Shown here piece by piece: positions 10,476-22,339 of a stretch of 64,000 nt of DNA. The stretch spans positions 12,356,829-12,420,828 of the forward strand of contig OY987225.1 in assembly GCA_963920705.1 (NCBI GenBank), written 5' to 3'. The notes under the pieces were generated by a model. That model was not told the DNA's origin. It saw nothing but the letters and a program-made list of their open reading frames with translations, and searched no databases. This stretch comes from Odiellus spinosus. Its lineage: Eukaryota > Arthropoda > Arachnida > Opiliones > Phalangiidae. Every line of letters starts with the position of its first letter. Positions within the stretch are counted from its first letter, which is position 1. Both the position numbers and the translations under genes were made by a program.

Positions 10476-11600
10476 GTACTAGTCTAACGACGGGATTGTG
10501 TTGTGATCTTCTTGGCAAGCTTGGTTTTCCGTTGTTATGGGTTGCTTTTGTTGTTGTTGTTGTTGTGCTGGTACTCGTATTCTGTAAATTTGTCAAGTTT
10601 GAAACTGGTGCATGACCGCTTGCCGTTGCTGTTGGCGTTGGAAACCAATAGCTATCGTCTTGTTGTGTTTCGTCCGGATCTACCGTGTAACGTTTTCTGA
10701 GCTGATTCTGGTGCTTGCGTGTAGTGAGATTTCCGCTAGCGACTTCATACATGGCGTTGCCTATTATTCCGCTGATTTTTCCTGGAATCCATTTGGAGCC
10801 CTCTGAGTAATTACGGAAAAATATCCTGTCACCCGGACGAAACTTGTGGGTGTGTTTGTAATTTCTAGCTGGTTGCGAGGATTGCAGAGGTCTAGGCGAG
10901 ATAGGATATTTCTGCCAAACATTAATTCCGCGAGTGACTTTCCTCCAGATGACGGTGTTCTCCTATGAGACATTAGATTGCGCGCTAATCTCTCCTCTAT
11001 TGTACCAGCATGGAAAGTCTCGAAACCGTTGTTAAGAATGTCGATCTCGTTGATGCGGATACTTTCTTAAGATAGTCCTTGATAGTCCGTACTGTTCTCT
11101 CGGCTTGTCCATTAGATTGCGGGTGATATGGCGCAATCGTGATATGTTTCATGCCGTTCATATGCGTAAATTCTTTAAACTTCTGGCTTGTAAAACATGA
11201 CGCGTTGTCAGTGACTAGTGTTGGGATTACTCCGAAACGGGCCATCTTGGTTCGGAATGAGCGTATGATTACGTCGGTCGATGTGGTTGGTACTACATCG
11301 ACCTCTATCCATTTTGTATGAGAATCGACGGTTATGAAGAGCATCTTTCCTTCCACTGGTCCAGCGAAATCGCAATGAATTCTACTCCATGGCGATTTTG
11401 ATTCTGGCCAACTTGAAAATTCATTCGCAGGTTCGGGCGCAGTGGATTGACAGGTATTGCATTTTTGGCAGAATTGGATTATATCGGCGTCGACTCCTGG
11501 CCACCAGAACATTGAGCGTGCTAGAGACTTCATTTTGACTATGCCTTGATGTGTGTCGTGGAGTTGTTTAAGCCTAGTTTATCTGAGAGTCTCTGTCCGA
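10435..11600 (-). pseudogene. Gypsy integrase and C-terminal tail
   Basis: Minus-strand frames cover the zinc-binding Cys pair (CQKCNTCQ), then the catalytic core with Asp in HCDFAGP, Asp in VTDNASCF and Glu in GQAERTVRTIK, so the DDE triad is intact. A frameshift near 10997 leads to the RTTPSSGGKSLAELMFGR-like stretch and a C-terminal module (MYEVASGNLTTRKHQNQLRKRY) that usually contacts DNA. The frame ends at TGA 10435-10437 after a poly-Lys run translated from the polypurine tract. The enzyme joins retrotransposon cDNA into chromosomes; this copy is disabled by the frameshift. Confidence 0.85.
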
Positions 11601-11839
11601 TCATGAGTACTTCATTCATTGTTGATAGTTCTTGTGTCTTAAATAGTATGGTCTGGTTCCGGGTATCTTCTGATCAACGCTCTTCCAGCCGTGCTTAACG
11701 TTGGGCAGGACTTTCTTAAGTATTTTATCTTCCTCGGTTGCTCTTTTTATGACGGCTACAGTGAACTGACCATTGTCTAGTTCCTTCGTCAGGAGGACGT
11801 ACTCCGTTGATAGTGGTGGATCATCAGTTTGCGTTGGTA

Positions 11840-12890
11840 GCGGTAAGCGGCTTAAGGCATCTGCTTTAGAGTGCAGAATTCGCTACTTGAAGATAATCTG
11901 ATAGTCATATGCTGACAGGAGTAGTGCCCATCTTTGGAGTCTAGCTGCATCATCTGGGGTATGGGTTTCTTTTCCGATAAAAGACTGACCAATGGTTGGT
12001 GGTCTGTGCTCAGCTTGAAATGTCTTCCCAATAAATAATCTCTGAATTTTACGACTCCGTAAACCAGAGCCAAGGCTTCTTTCTCTAGTTGCAATTGGCT
12101 TCGGCTGTTGATAAGGTACGAGAAGCAAATGATATTGGGTGTTCCTCGCCTCCATTATTCGAATGCGACAATACAACACCAATTCCAACGGGCGAGGCGT
12201 CGCAGGTAAGCCGAATCTCTTTACTTGGATCAAAGTGTATGAGGAAATTTAATTTTACAAGCATGTCTTTAGCTTTCTGGAACGTTTGACTTTGCTCCGG
12301 GCTCCAATTCCAGCTGGCTGCTTTCTCCATTAATCGATAAAGAGGCTTCAACTCTGTGGCGTAATTGGGGATAAACTTTGAATAATAATTCAAGAGCCCA
12401 AGAAATGACCTCAATTCCTCGATATTTTTTGGTTCTGGTGCGTCTGTGATGGCGTTGATTTTGGTATTCTGAGGATGTAAGCCTTCGCTGTCCAGGCGAT
12501 GACCCAGGAAGTCGATAGATTTCTTTGCGAATTGACATTTCTCGAGTCTCATCCTCAAATTGGCATCTTCGATAACTTGAAGGAACGAGTCAAGTTTCTT
12601 TAAATGATCGTCGTCGTCGATTCCTCCGAGAACAAAATCATCTTGAAACGGTGCGACATTTGACTGGTTTCTGAGAAGTATCTCCATATGTTTCTGGAAT
12701 ACTGCGGACGCGGATGAAAATACCAAAAGGTAAATAATTATATTGAAAGAATCCTCTTTGCGTGTTGATGACCACTAGGTCCTTGGAAGAGTCGTCCAAC
12801 TCCAGTTGACTGTAGGCGTCGCGCATGTCGAGCCGTGAAAATATTTTGCAGCCAGCTAGCTTAGCGAAGATATCCTCTGCCTTTGGAAGC
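11840..12890 (-). pseudogene. Gypsy reverse transcriptase and RNase H
   Basis: Follows gag-protease after a one-base slip near 12890. RT motifs in order: SRLDMRDAYSQLEL, the LPFGI/SSASAVFQKHME joint (second frameshift near 12725), the active site as FQDD, and the LGHRLDSEGL and FLGLLNYYSKFIP motifs. RNase H begins at RLTCDASPVGIGVVLSH, and a third frameshift near 12094 moves the rest ([21 protein letters not shown]) to another frame. The domains normally copy genomic RNA into cDNA and remove the template strand. Confidence 0.85.
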
Positions 12891-14480
12891 GGGACTTTTC
12901 GGTTTCAATTTGTTGATTCGCGGTTACTTTGAAATTGCCGCAAATACGAATATCTCCGTTTAACTTCTTAACAGGGACTATTGGCGCTGCTGATTGTGCA
13001 TAATATATGGGTGTAATAATACCGCTCTTCTCCAGTCTTTCCAGTTCTTTGTTGACCTTCTCTCGATATGAATACGGGACAGTTCTTGCCCTAAAGAAGC
13101 GAGGTTCCACGTTGGGCTTTCGGTGCAGGTGGACTTTTTCGCCTTTGAGAACGCCTCTTGTCTTGGTGTCGAAAACTGCCTCGTGCTTTTGAAGGATCGC
13201 TTGTAAAGTACTATCAGAACCAGACAATAACTGAACTGATGACGCATGCGCCAAAATACTTTCTCGCAGTATGGGCAACTTTGAAGACGTCCATGATCGT
13301 CCACACAGCGTTGGGCCTGATCCCTTATATATAATGATTGGAAGCGTTTCTCTTCGGGAACCATATGATACGTTTACTTCGCTGATTCCGATAACCTCGA
13401 TCTTGTGTCCCGAAAATGATTTCAAGTTTACGGTAGAGTCCTTGATATCATCCTCTTTTATAATGTCCTTTGCCAAATGACTTGGAATCAGGGAAAAGGC
13501 TGAACCGGTGTCAATTTCCATATTTATTTCTACGCCGTTGATCTTACAAGTAACTCTGTATGGTGCGGGTGCAAATCGATGAGTACATGTAGTGCTGGAC
13601 AATGTGAATACGTCACCCTCGAATTCGTCGTATTCGGAGGTTTGAGAATTGGCTGGTTCGTCTAGGATTCGATTTGCGTGCGTCTCATTTCTTCTAAAGT
13701 AAGAGCCACGACAAGCCCTAGCAATGTGGCCCTTCTTGCAATTGTGGCATGTCGAGTCCTTATACATGCATGCCACTGAGATATGTCCGTAACTGCTACA
13801 TTGTGTACATTTCTGATCGATTCTCGCATCTCCATATTGGTTCGGCTGTGGTCTTCTATAATTGATTCTCGCATCTTCGAATTGGTTCGGTTGAGCTGGT
13901 CTACTTGATGTTGAGTGATGTGTCTTTCGCGAAAGTACAGATATTGCTTGAACTTCCTCGGTAGGCCGCGTATTTGCTTGATTTCTCATCACACTGGCGT
14001 TATTGTTCGCTTGTTCCATGGCCTGCGCTTTTGAAACCGCTTTGGTGAGAGTCAAATTATCTTCCGCCAATAACCGCTTCTGCAAGGACTCATTGTTGCA
14101 TCCACATACCAAACGATCTCTCAGCATACTATTCAGTGACGTATCATAATTGCAGAATTCACTTATTCGTCTTAGTTCCGATATATATTTCGCTATTGTC
14201 TCGCCAGGCTGTCGACTTCTTGAATTGAATTTAAACCGTTCTACGATTTCTGACGGGATTGGATTGAAGTACTCAGTTAGTGCGCTGACCAACTGTGCAT
14301 ACGTTTTGTCGGTTGGTTTGGAGCGTACGTGATGCGCCCGATTACTGTCAGTAGCACAGCTTTCTTCTTTGGCTCCTCAGAGATACCATTTGCAATGAAG
14401 TATTGATCTATTCTCTAAGCGTATAGCGTCCATGATTCTATTTCGGCGTCGAATTGAATGAATTGACTTGTAGGTGACAT
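12856..14480 (-). pseudogene. Gypsy gag and protease, start of RT
   Basis: The natural start is ATG 14480 (MSPTSQFIQFDAEIESW), with TAG at 14415-14417 where the family has a coding position (LYA-stop-RIDQYF), and a frame slip near 14330. The long open part (14292-12856, 478 residues) has capsid-like helices, two zinc knuckles (CTQCSSYGHISVAC and a CHNCKKGHIARAC missing one residue of the usual spacing), and an aspartic protease core MEIDTGSAFSLI. It then runs into the RT fingers (EKSGIITPIYYAQSAAPIV) before the frameshift. Gag packages the RNA and the protease matures the polyprotein. Confidence 0.85.
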
Positions 14481-14602
14481 GGCTATTGCGAAGCTTGTCC
14501 TTGCGAATCTCGTTTATTAGTTTCAATCTTCTTGTTCAAAGGTTCAAAGGGTTTTTTTTTTTTTTTTTTTTACGCGTTCGACATCCCGTCGCCGTCGCCA
14601 AT

Positions 14603-14804
14603 TGTTGTGTCCTAATACTAATACTGACACAACTGGTTAAACATAAAAGTATAGTTTATTGTCAATGATTAAAATGTACATAGCTACGCCTTAAGAGCGG
14701 GAGCTTAACTGGTCTCGAATAATTAGATGGTTTTTTTATATACATGTTCTTATCGGAGTAGACTAGATAAGAGTAGGCCAACTAGTTTTTGATAGAACAC
14801 AACA
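14603..14804 (-). repeat. Gypsy 5' LTR (intact, 202 bp)
   Basis: Begins TGTTGTGTCC and ends GAACACAACA on the + strand, so both ends carry the palindromic TGTTG/CAACA. It lies next to the presumed PBS and before gag on the minus strand, so it is the upstream LTR and would hold the promoter. Confidence 0.85.
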
Positions 14805-15859
14805 CTAAGTTAGAAATACCTAAATTTAATGGGAATTTAAGTAAATGGACCGATTTTTGGTCACAATTTGAGAGCGCGATACACAATAATACCCAATAAT
14901 CGAAAAGCGTCAAGTTTAGTTATTTGAAGACGTACCTTCAAGATACGCCGCGAACGCTATCCCAGGATTAGCAATCTCGGACGACAATTATGACACGGCT
15001 ATTCAGAGGCTAGAAACGAGATTTGGAAGAAAAGACGTCTTAGTCACGGCTCATAAGGAAAACTATTTAATTTACAGCCTGTACACAAATCGAACGATCT
15101 TAACGCGTAGAGACGATTTTTTGATACTTGCGAGATGGAAGTCAAAAGCCTACAGGCTCAAGGAATAAAAGCGTCAGAAAAATATGGAACCATATTTATA
15201 TGCTATTAAACAAACTCCCTGAAGATATTAATTTCGAGTTTAGCAGATTAGGAGAAGCGGACGGAGAACTTGATGTAGAAAAGTTATTGAATTTTTTGAG
15301 AAAGGATTTACAAAGCAGAGAAAGAGCGTACTCCTTTAGAACGAAAACTGCGGAAGACACGAAAAGTGAAAATGTCAATCGATCATATAATATTCGATCA
15401 AATAATAGCGGAAACAAATTTAACCGATATCAAAACGGTAATAAACCGTGGAATAGCTCTGCAGCCGCCCTATCAACGGGAATATCGGTTCAAAACACCG
15501 GGTTTTGTCTGTTCGGCAGGCTTAACACTCATAAGTCAGAAGCCTGTAAGGCAGTTACGAATGTAGACGAAAGGAAAATTATTTTAAGAAAACTAGGAAG
15601 GTGTTATGTCTGTATTATAGCCGGTCATGTAGCCAGGAACTGCGATTCACCCATAAAATGCAACAAATGTAAAAGGAAACATCACGCTGCGGTATGCCAA
15701 AATAAGGAATTCCCAAGGGGAGAAGAAGAAAAGATTAAAAATGAAGAAACAACCCCGAAAGAAATAAGCAGTAACTCTGTAGTACCCACGCGTCAGAACA
15801 CGCGGTATTGCTCAGCTGAAAGGGCCGACGAATTCGCGGGAGATAAGACTTTTGATTGA
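14805..15859 (+). pseudogene. BEL gag, C-terminal part with zinc knuckles
   Basis: Resumes BEL gag right after the duplicated CTAAG with LEIPKFNGNLSKWTDFW and the FESAIHNN motif typical of BEL/Pao gag (DUF1759 region). Frameshifts near 14900 and 15200 separate the pieces; from about 15204 the frame is open (LLNKLPEDINFEFSRLG) to TGA 15857-15859. It includes the Cys/His cluster: FCLFGRLNTHKSEAC, then CYVCIIAGHVARNC and CNKCKRKHHAAVC. The first 26 residues of the longest open frame (from 15128) are out of frame with gag and not real. Confidence 0.8.
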
Positions 15860-16130
15860 CAGCGGTAACCAAACCTCTTTCATTAGAGAGGATATATCCC
15901 GTTAACTTGGATTGACCGTAATCGGCGAAGTAAAATTGAAGTTACACGTTTTTGGAGTAAAAGAACCGACCCTCGTGACGCGAAGAAAAGTAAAGATTTA
16001 TCTAAAGAGCGTAATCGATGATAGAGCTATAGAAATGGAAGTCGTAGAAACCCCAATAAAAATACGGCCAGATTCGAAACACCAGGAGAAAACTTTAGAA
16101 GAGACCTGGAAGAAAGGGGATCAATATTGG
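15845..16130 (+). pseudogene. BEL aspartic protease
   Basis: LRLLIDSGNQTSFI is the BEL-type protease active site (DSG). A TAA at 15903-15905 interrupts it shortly after, then the frame continues LGLTVIGEVKLKLHVFG. It overlaps the end of the zinc-knuckle frame, so in the living element one continuous gag-pol reading is likely and the present frame change is decay. Confidence 0.7.
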
Positions 16131-16586
16131 CCGACGGAATGATAACCGGAAGAAATTTGAACGAAGAACTCGATGCGCTTATAGGATCTGACTATTATTG
16201 GCAAGTAATAACGGGAAGAATTGAAAGAATTAATACGAAATTAGTAGCGGTAGAAAGCATATTCGGGCGGATTATACAAGGGCCTACAGAAGTATGGAGC
16301 GTAAATGCATGCTCGAGTTTAGGAGTTTCGCAAGTGGCTATAAATCACGTAGCAAATTCATCGAAAGACGAAGATTTAACGAATCAGCTTAAGGCCTTTT
16401 GGGAATTAGAATCCCTGGGTATATCAGAAGAAGAATCTATAGAAAAATCTGAACTCAAGAAACTATCCTTGGCAGAATTTGAAAGAAATATAAGCTACAA
16501 TGAGAAGCGTTACACAGTGAAACTTACATGGAAGTCAAACAAGGAAGAACTTCGTGGCTTTGAGAAGGCTTCTAAGTCTGAAGCAT
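16131..16586 (+). pseudogene. BEL RT, N-terminal linker
   Basis: Contains the conserved LIGSDYYWQVITG motif, the VAVESIFGRIIQGP motif and LKAFWELESLGI, the linker between protease and RT of BEL/Pao elements. It ends in YTVKLTWKSNKEELRGFEKASKSEA, where the foldback transposon is inserted; the RT continues after 20637 with the [12 protein letters not shown] stretch. Confidence 0.8.
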
Positions 16587-16941
16587 AAAGAACAACAGCA
16601 GCTCCCCATAAGAGTCTGGGTACACGTAATGTTAAAAATTTTGGTCTCTTTTATGAAAAATACGTATTTTATGATTTAAATAGGGTAGTTGGGGGATAAT
16701 TTAAACGTAAAATTCGAGCTCACAACTGTAAATTTTGGGAATAACAACGAATGGAAGGTTTCTTCCATAATGTAAAGAATAGGAAGAATCTATGACTTTC
16801 GTGCCGGATATGAAAGCCTTCTCCCAGACGAAAATAGTGAACGGTTATTATTTTATATTCATAATTATGTTAGGAAAATATTGGAAAATAATTATTTTGT
16901 AACTGCCATGGGTAAAGTGCTGGCGGCAAAATGAAATTCCT

Positions 16942-19132
16942 CTATTTTGGCAGTTCAAGCTCAGTGGCATCTTCACACACTACACGTAATTTTGACTGGT
17001 ACCAACTGCCTCGATCTTCATGGCGACGATAACCAAGATACCAGATTACGCTGCTAACGTGGACACAAGTACCTATCGTCAAACTGCCACCTTTGCAATT
17101 GCAATACCAGCCTTTAATGGCATTTACACCTGTCCCGTTAGGTACATAACGAATGAGAGCTTGGTGAACAGCTGAGGTGGAAAATTGACCAGGCACACGT
17201 ATACGAATTAAGTCATGTTCAACTTTGGACGCTTCGACGCTGAAAGAGCCGGATTTCTCTATAGTCAAAGCCACATAAGATTCAGCGCGTTTCGTTTTAA
17301 AGTCGCTCATTACCACCTCACGTACATCACTTTCACGAAGTACCGGGAAGTCTTGAAATTCACTATCCTCAATTCGTTGCCATTTAGACGGTTTGCGAAG
17401 CAGATTATCGCGCTCAACCACTTCCTTAAGAGGATTTTCTTTCGTAGAGACTGCCAACATTTTCTCGACGGCGTCTTCCCAGGAACCTTTAAGATGTAAT
17501 TCCGGGTGGTAGGCGTTCAGAAGCGCAGCAGCAATTTGAAGAAGTTCCGGAACCAATGGTAACATATGCACTGGTATACGGCTTTGGAAAAAACGATACA
17601 TCGTCTGCAAATGCCCGTTCCTAACTTCAACCGGCCACCTGAGGTACGTTACTTGTCGGGAACGATTAACTTCTTGCGTGTTGACTTGCTTCTCGCCTTT
17701 AGACAAGAACGAAGGCATTTGTAAACCCACACCCAGTTCAGTTAGTACGCTGTTCGAGTCTCGGAAACCGCGGTCCGCCAGTACAACATCACCAACTTGA
17801 AAGAAAGACTGGAGTTCTTCTCTTTTTTTGATAGAATGGTTTAAAATGCGCGCGTCGTTATTGCGGCCATTAGCGAAGTAAGGTCCGATTATATCTATTA
17901 TGTAACCCGTAGTTGTTACCATTAACATTGGCTTGAGGATATGCTGGCCTTTGTGCACACAGAATGATTTGTGAAGAACTGTATAGTCCTTGGATCTTCC
18001 AACCTTGATATAGGTGCCATCTACAATGGTAATAAGACAATTAGGCTTGTTCCTAGCAAAGAGTTTTACAGCTGCTTCAGATTGATGGTTTCTTATCAAA
18101 TTGTCACGTGATAAGTGTTGCAGGCCAAAATGATGTGGCACGAAACGCTCCGATAAAGCCATAATAACCGCTTTTACCGTGTTTGATACCGATCTTTCAG
18201 TTAAATGAAATATAGTTGATAACACCTTATTGGAGATACCCAATCGTAATTTCACCAATAATACTGCTAGAGCTGTCTTCGATGAACAGCATCTGATGGT
18301 ATGAATAACGTCCTCAATAGAAGAATGCACCTCTAGGAACTCGTGCAGGGACAATGATGTTAATACTTTACAGTCTTCATCACTTTGTATGAAGTTGTCA
18401 AAGCTCGGCGTCCGTAGGTCGTTAACACACTTTCTGAGGTCGTTTAATAGTTTCTCAATGTCCGTGGCAGTCATAATGGTTGATCTAGCGGAAACCTGAA
18501 TTCCAGCAATTATATCAGTGGGAAGCTCACCGTTAACGAGATGCGTGGAGCACATTCGGTTGTCCTGATGAATAAAGATTGCTCTTTCCACCAATATACT
18601 TGTTCGCACCTCGGCTTTTACTCTGGTTCGTGTACTCGCACCGCAAATGAAGCAAGTCTTGGACAGGGGCCGAACACAACTGTGTTTTATGACAATGGTG
18701 TTTGATGACGTAAGCTTCCGTGGTAATTGCGACGTACGCTGATAGATTAGATACTGTTGACGTTGATGGTTCGGGTACTGTTGACGTTGATAGTTCAGGT
18801 ACTATTGACGTTGATGATTCGGGTACTGTTGACGTTGATGGATTAGATACTTGCGTTAGTTTTCTTCGTTTTTGCGGTGAAGACGATGACGTTGAAGACC
18901 CATGATCACTACTGAAGGACGATTTGCTAGCATTTAAGAACGTTTGAAACTTTCGTGATAACCCGGAGCATTTTAAACAAATCTTCGTTGTTTTGCTATT
19001 AATTACGAGTGGTAATAACCCTTTACTAAAACGAAGAAAACGAGCAAAACTAGCCTTTGCGTGAGTACCTATACCTCTACTTGTACTATTGGTAACTTTC
19101 CGATTGCACGCGTAACATGTATTTGGAGCCAT
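16942..19132 (-). pseudogene. DDE_Tnp_4-type transposase with zinc fingers and SWIM motif
   Basis: The start is taken at ATG 19132 (MAPNTCYACNRKV). N-terminal Cys pairs (CYAC and CLKC) suggest a zinc module, followed by a Ser/Thr-Pro repeat linker. A frame change near 18640 is needed to reach CFICGASTRTRVKAEV. The core from about 18609 on has the DDE_4 pattern: VDGTYIKV, a PYFANGRNNDA block and GDVVLADRGFRDS. The C-terminus holds WYCNCKGGSLTIGTCVH, a CxC...CxH SWIM-like zinc finger. The left-arm deletion changes the end to ELELPK; the undeleted right arm shows the original end ELELPDIR. An intron at the frame change is possible but not shown. Confidence 0.75.
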
Positions 19133-19240
19133 CTCCAAATTCGAAGTGACGATTACATTGATGTTAGTGATAAGGAAAGCTCTTAAGATCATGGTTCAAA
19201 CCAGATATTAATTTTTTGTAATGTTTATAAAAACGGGTTT

Positions 19241-19298
19241 AATTATTTTTCGCCAACCTGGTTGGCAAAAGTTTTGCCAGCCAGGTTGGTGAAAATTA
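19241..19298. repeat. 58-bp palindrome at the inner junction of the foldback element
   Basis: Arms read CGCCAACCTGGTTGGCAAAA and the near-complement TTTTGCCAGCCAGGTTGGTG, with flanking AATTATTTTT/GAAAATTA also pairing. It may be the true terminus of the ancestral transposon brought to the centre by the inverted duplication. Confidence 0.7.
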
Positions 19299-19365
19299 AC
19301 CTGAAGTTAATCGTTCCCGACAAGTAACGTACCTCAGGTGGCCGGTTGAAGTTAGGAACGGGCAT

Positions 19366-20008
19366 TTGCAGACGATGTATCGTTTTTTCCAAAGCCGTAT
19401 ACCAGTGCATATGTTACCATTGGTTCCGGAACTTCTTCAAATTGCTGCTGCGCTTCTGAACGCCTACCACCCGGAATTACATCTTAAAGGTTCCTGGGAA
19501 GACGCCGTCGAGAAAATGTTGGCAGTCTCTACGAAAGAAAATCCTCTTAAGGAAGTGGTTGAGCGCGATAATCTGCTTCGCAAACCGTCTAAATGGCAAC
19601 GAATTGAGGATAGTGAATTTCAAGACTTCCCGGTACTTCGTGAAAGTGATGTACGTGAGGTGGTAATGAGCGACTTTAAAACGAAACGCGCTGAATCTTA
19701 TGTGGCTTTGACTATAGAGAAATCCGGCTCTTTCAGCGTCGAAGCGTCCAAAGTTGAACATGACTTAATTCGTATACGTGTGCCTGGTCTATTTTCCACC
19801 TCAGCTGTTCACCAAGCTCTCATTCGTTAAAGGCTGGTATTGCAATTGCAAAGGTGGCAGTTTGACGATAGGTACTTGTGTCCACGTTAGCAGCGTAATC
19901 TGGTATCTTGGTTATCGTCGCCATGAAGATCGAGGCAGTGGGTACCAGTCAAAATTACGTGTAGTGTGTGAAGATGCCACTGAGCTTGAACTGCCAGACA
20001 TCCGTTAA
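19366..20008 (+). pseudogene. Inverted partial duplicate of the transposase C-terminus
   Basis: Encodes the same residues as the end of the minus-strand gene, from MQTMYRFFQSRIPV through the SWIM motif to ELELPDIR and TAA. A 32-bp deletion after ALIR (19829) breaks the frame just before KGWYCNCKGG. Downstream an AATAAAAATTAAA string (about 20065) could be the original polyadenylation region. Confidence 0.85.
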
Positions 20009-20637
20009 TGTACAATGTTACATGAATAGTTTGTGCTTTTTATACAAGTGTGTTTTGTTTAATATGAAATAAAAATTAAAGATACTACTCCAGTATCTAC
20101 TATTTGGTATATTTCTCCATTTATTTTTCGGATTTATTATACACCAAAGACTATTCAAGTAAGCTATATAGTCTTTGCACAAACCCTGTAAAGCTAGCAA
20201 ACAGTATAGCATGAATGCTTGACAAGTGGAACACTTTTACAGGCGTTGGGGACCATTTCGAGGCGATGTAGACCAAAAATAGAGGAATTTCATTTTGCCG
20301 CCAGCACTATACCCATGGCAGTTACAAAATAATTATTTTCCAATATTTTCCTAACATAATTATGAATATAAAATAATAACCGTTCACTATTTTCGTCTGG
20401 GGGAAGGCTTTCATATCCGGCACGAAAGTCATAGATTCTTCCTATTCTTTACATTATGGAAGAAACCTACCATTCGTTGTTATTCCCAAAATTTACAGTT
20501 GTGAGCTCGAATTTTACGTTTAAATTATCCCCCAACTACCCTATTTAAATCATAAAATACGTATTTTTCATAAAAGAGACCAAAATTTTTAACATTACGT
20601 GTACCCAGACTCTTATGGGGAGTTGCTGTTGTTCTTT

Positions 20638-22310
20638 GAAAGAAACGAACCCTACTATCGAGAATATAGTAAGATAGTAAACGAATACGAAAAGGAAGGA
20701 ATTGTAGAGCGCGTACCTTTAGAAGAATTGGGAATAAGAGATAACGTATATTACCTAACCCATTCGGGGGTTGAAAAGGAAGAAAGAAAAACAACTAAAT
20801 TACGCGTAGTAGTCGATGGGTCATCGAAAGAAAAAGGGAAAGCCTCGCTAAACGATTGCCTATGCACTGGAAGCAATTTGAACCCAGACTTACTCGACAT
20901 TCTTTTGAAATTCCGAACGAATAAGATAGCCTTCATCGCGGACGTAGAGAAGGCGTTTTTACAGATTGATTTACATCCGGAAGATAGAAACGCTGTTAGG
21001 TTTCTATGGTTTGAAGAACCAACTAAATTCAAGGAACCATTAACTTTAATTGAAATGCGATTCGCGCGTAGCATTCGGACTTAATTCCAGCCCGCACATG
21101 TTAGCAGCGACCATTCGAACGCATACTAAAGGGTACGAAGAGAGTCATCCTGAAACCTGCGAAATGATTAACGAAGAAATGTACGTGGATGATTTAGCAT
21201 CGGAAGCTTCCAATGAAGATGTAGCTTTAAAACGATGTAGAGAAGCAAAAGAAATTATGAGCTCAGCCGGGATGAACTTGCGAAAGTGGCAATCGAATTC
21301 GAAAATTTTGAGAAACGAATGGAAAGAAACTGGATGGATAGAACCGATAGTAGAAGATAAGGACTCGTGAACTACAACGTTATTAGGATTAGTTTGGAAT
21401 ACGAATTCAGATATCCTATCATATCAAACTGAAAAGTTTCTCGGAAAACTCGAGTCAGAGAGCGAGACGAAAAGAGGAGTTTTAAAGGTATCGGCCAGAT
21501 TATACGACCCTTTAGGATTCATAACTCCAGTTAGAATAAAAATTTTGTTTCAAGAAATTTGGATCGAAAATCAAGATTGGGATGAACTTGGGATGTCAGA
21601 AGAATTATCTAAGAAATTTAGAAAGATTTGCGCGGACATTCCGCGAATTAAAGAAATCACGATTCCTCGACATATACAGGAAGAAACGAAAGAAGAGAAG
21701 GGAAATATTTCAGTTTCCCTTGTTATGTCTAAAACTAAAGTAGCGCCTATTAAAGAGGTAAAAACGCCAAACCGAGAGATAATTGAAGCGCTGATTGCCT
21801 AAACTAGAGCTTTTAGGAGCGTTAGTTGGTGCTTGTCTGACTACTAGAGTTAGGAAATTCTATACGAATGCAAAAGTATATTACTGGTGCGACAATACAG
21901 CAGCAATAAACTGGATTAAAGGGGAATCCCACAGATGGATTCCGTTCGTAGCAAATCGTGTAAAAGAGATACACGCTTCCACAGAAATTGAAAATTGGAA
22001 ACATTGTAAAGGGCAAGAAAATCCCGCGGACCATTTGACGAGAGGAGAAAGCTTAGAAGCGCTACAACGAAATCAAAATTGGTGGAAAGGACCTAATTGG
22101 CTCAGGATGCCCGAAGAAAGTTTTCCATCAAATAGAAAAGGAAAATTAGATGAAGACGAAGGAAATATTATAGAAGAATCATTGAGACCGAAATTTAGAA
22201 CGACCGCTCAGAATATAAGCGTAACCCAGATAGTTTTAAAACCAATATTTGACATTGAAATATACGAGAACATTAATCGAGTAATCCGAATTACCGGATG
22301 GATCTGAAGA
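20638..22310 (+). pseudogene. BEL reverse transcriptase and RNase H
   Basis: RT resumes with [18 protein letters not shown], then [19 protein letters not shown] and [15 protein letters not shown] frameshift near 21065 leads to the [16 protein letters not shown] and MYVDDLASEA (active-site YVDD) motifs, a TGA at 21367-21369, then SARLYDPLGFITPVRIK. The segment with the first RNase H Asp (usually HGFCDAS) is deleted after IPRHIQ. A further slip near 21795 precedes PKLELLGALVGACL and the YYWCDNTAAINWIKG and FVANRVKEIHA motifs of the BEL RNase H/connection. It cannot be active. Confidence 0.85.
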
Positions 22311-22339
22311 TTTAGTTATAATTGCAGAAAGAAGAATAA

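Larger units (their letters stand above)
9209..14804 (-). mobile_element. Ty3/gypsy LTR retrotransposon (full length, decayed)
   Basis: Bounded by LTRs that begin TGTTGTGTCC and end GAACACAACA, with a 5-bp target-site duplication CTAAG (9204-9208, 14805-14809). On the minus strand the order is gag, protease, RT, RNase H, integrase, the Ty3/gypsy order, with zinc-knuckle gag and sequence style of the K02A2.6-like/Mag group. A PPT (minus strand, A-rich then GAGAAAGTGA) abuts the LTR at 10435. The presumed PBS next to 14603 reads TGGCGACGGCGACGGGAT on the minus strand; I do not assign the tRNA. Frameshifts occur in gag, RT and RNase H, and the downstream LTR holds another insertion. Confidence 0.9.
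16587..20637 (-). mobile_element. Foldback DNA transposon with DDE_4/SWIM transposase
   Basis: Inserted in BEL RT. The left arm (16587-17673) and right arm (19303-20637) are inverted copies, starting AAAGAACAACAGC and carrying not only the terminus but the 3' third of the transposase gene. The full minus-strand transposase runs from the left arm through the loop to 19132. The right arm keeps about 285 bp of 3' flank (20000-20290) that the left arm has lost, and the left arm keeps about 32 bp missing from the right. A 58-bp palindrome (19241-19298) sits at the inner junction. The transposase resembles the Harbinger/ISL2EU-like group; no clear target-site duplication was found. Confidence 0.8.

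Noticed and set aside
15128..15203. ATG 15128 as a gag start
   Set aside because: The residues before about 15204 are out of frame with the conserved gag reading MEVKSLQAQGIKASEKYG that runs beside it; the ATG arises from a frameshift.
18720..18905. Plus-strand frame with VDVDGSGT repeats
   Set aside because: Shadow of the Ser/Thr-Pro linker of the minus-strand transposase.
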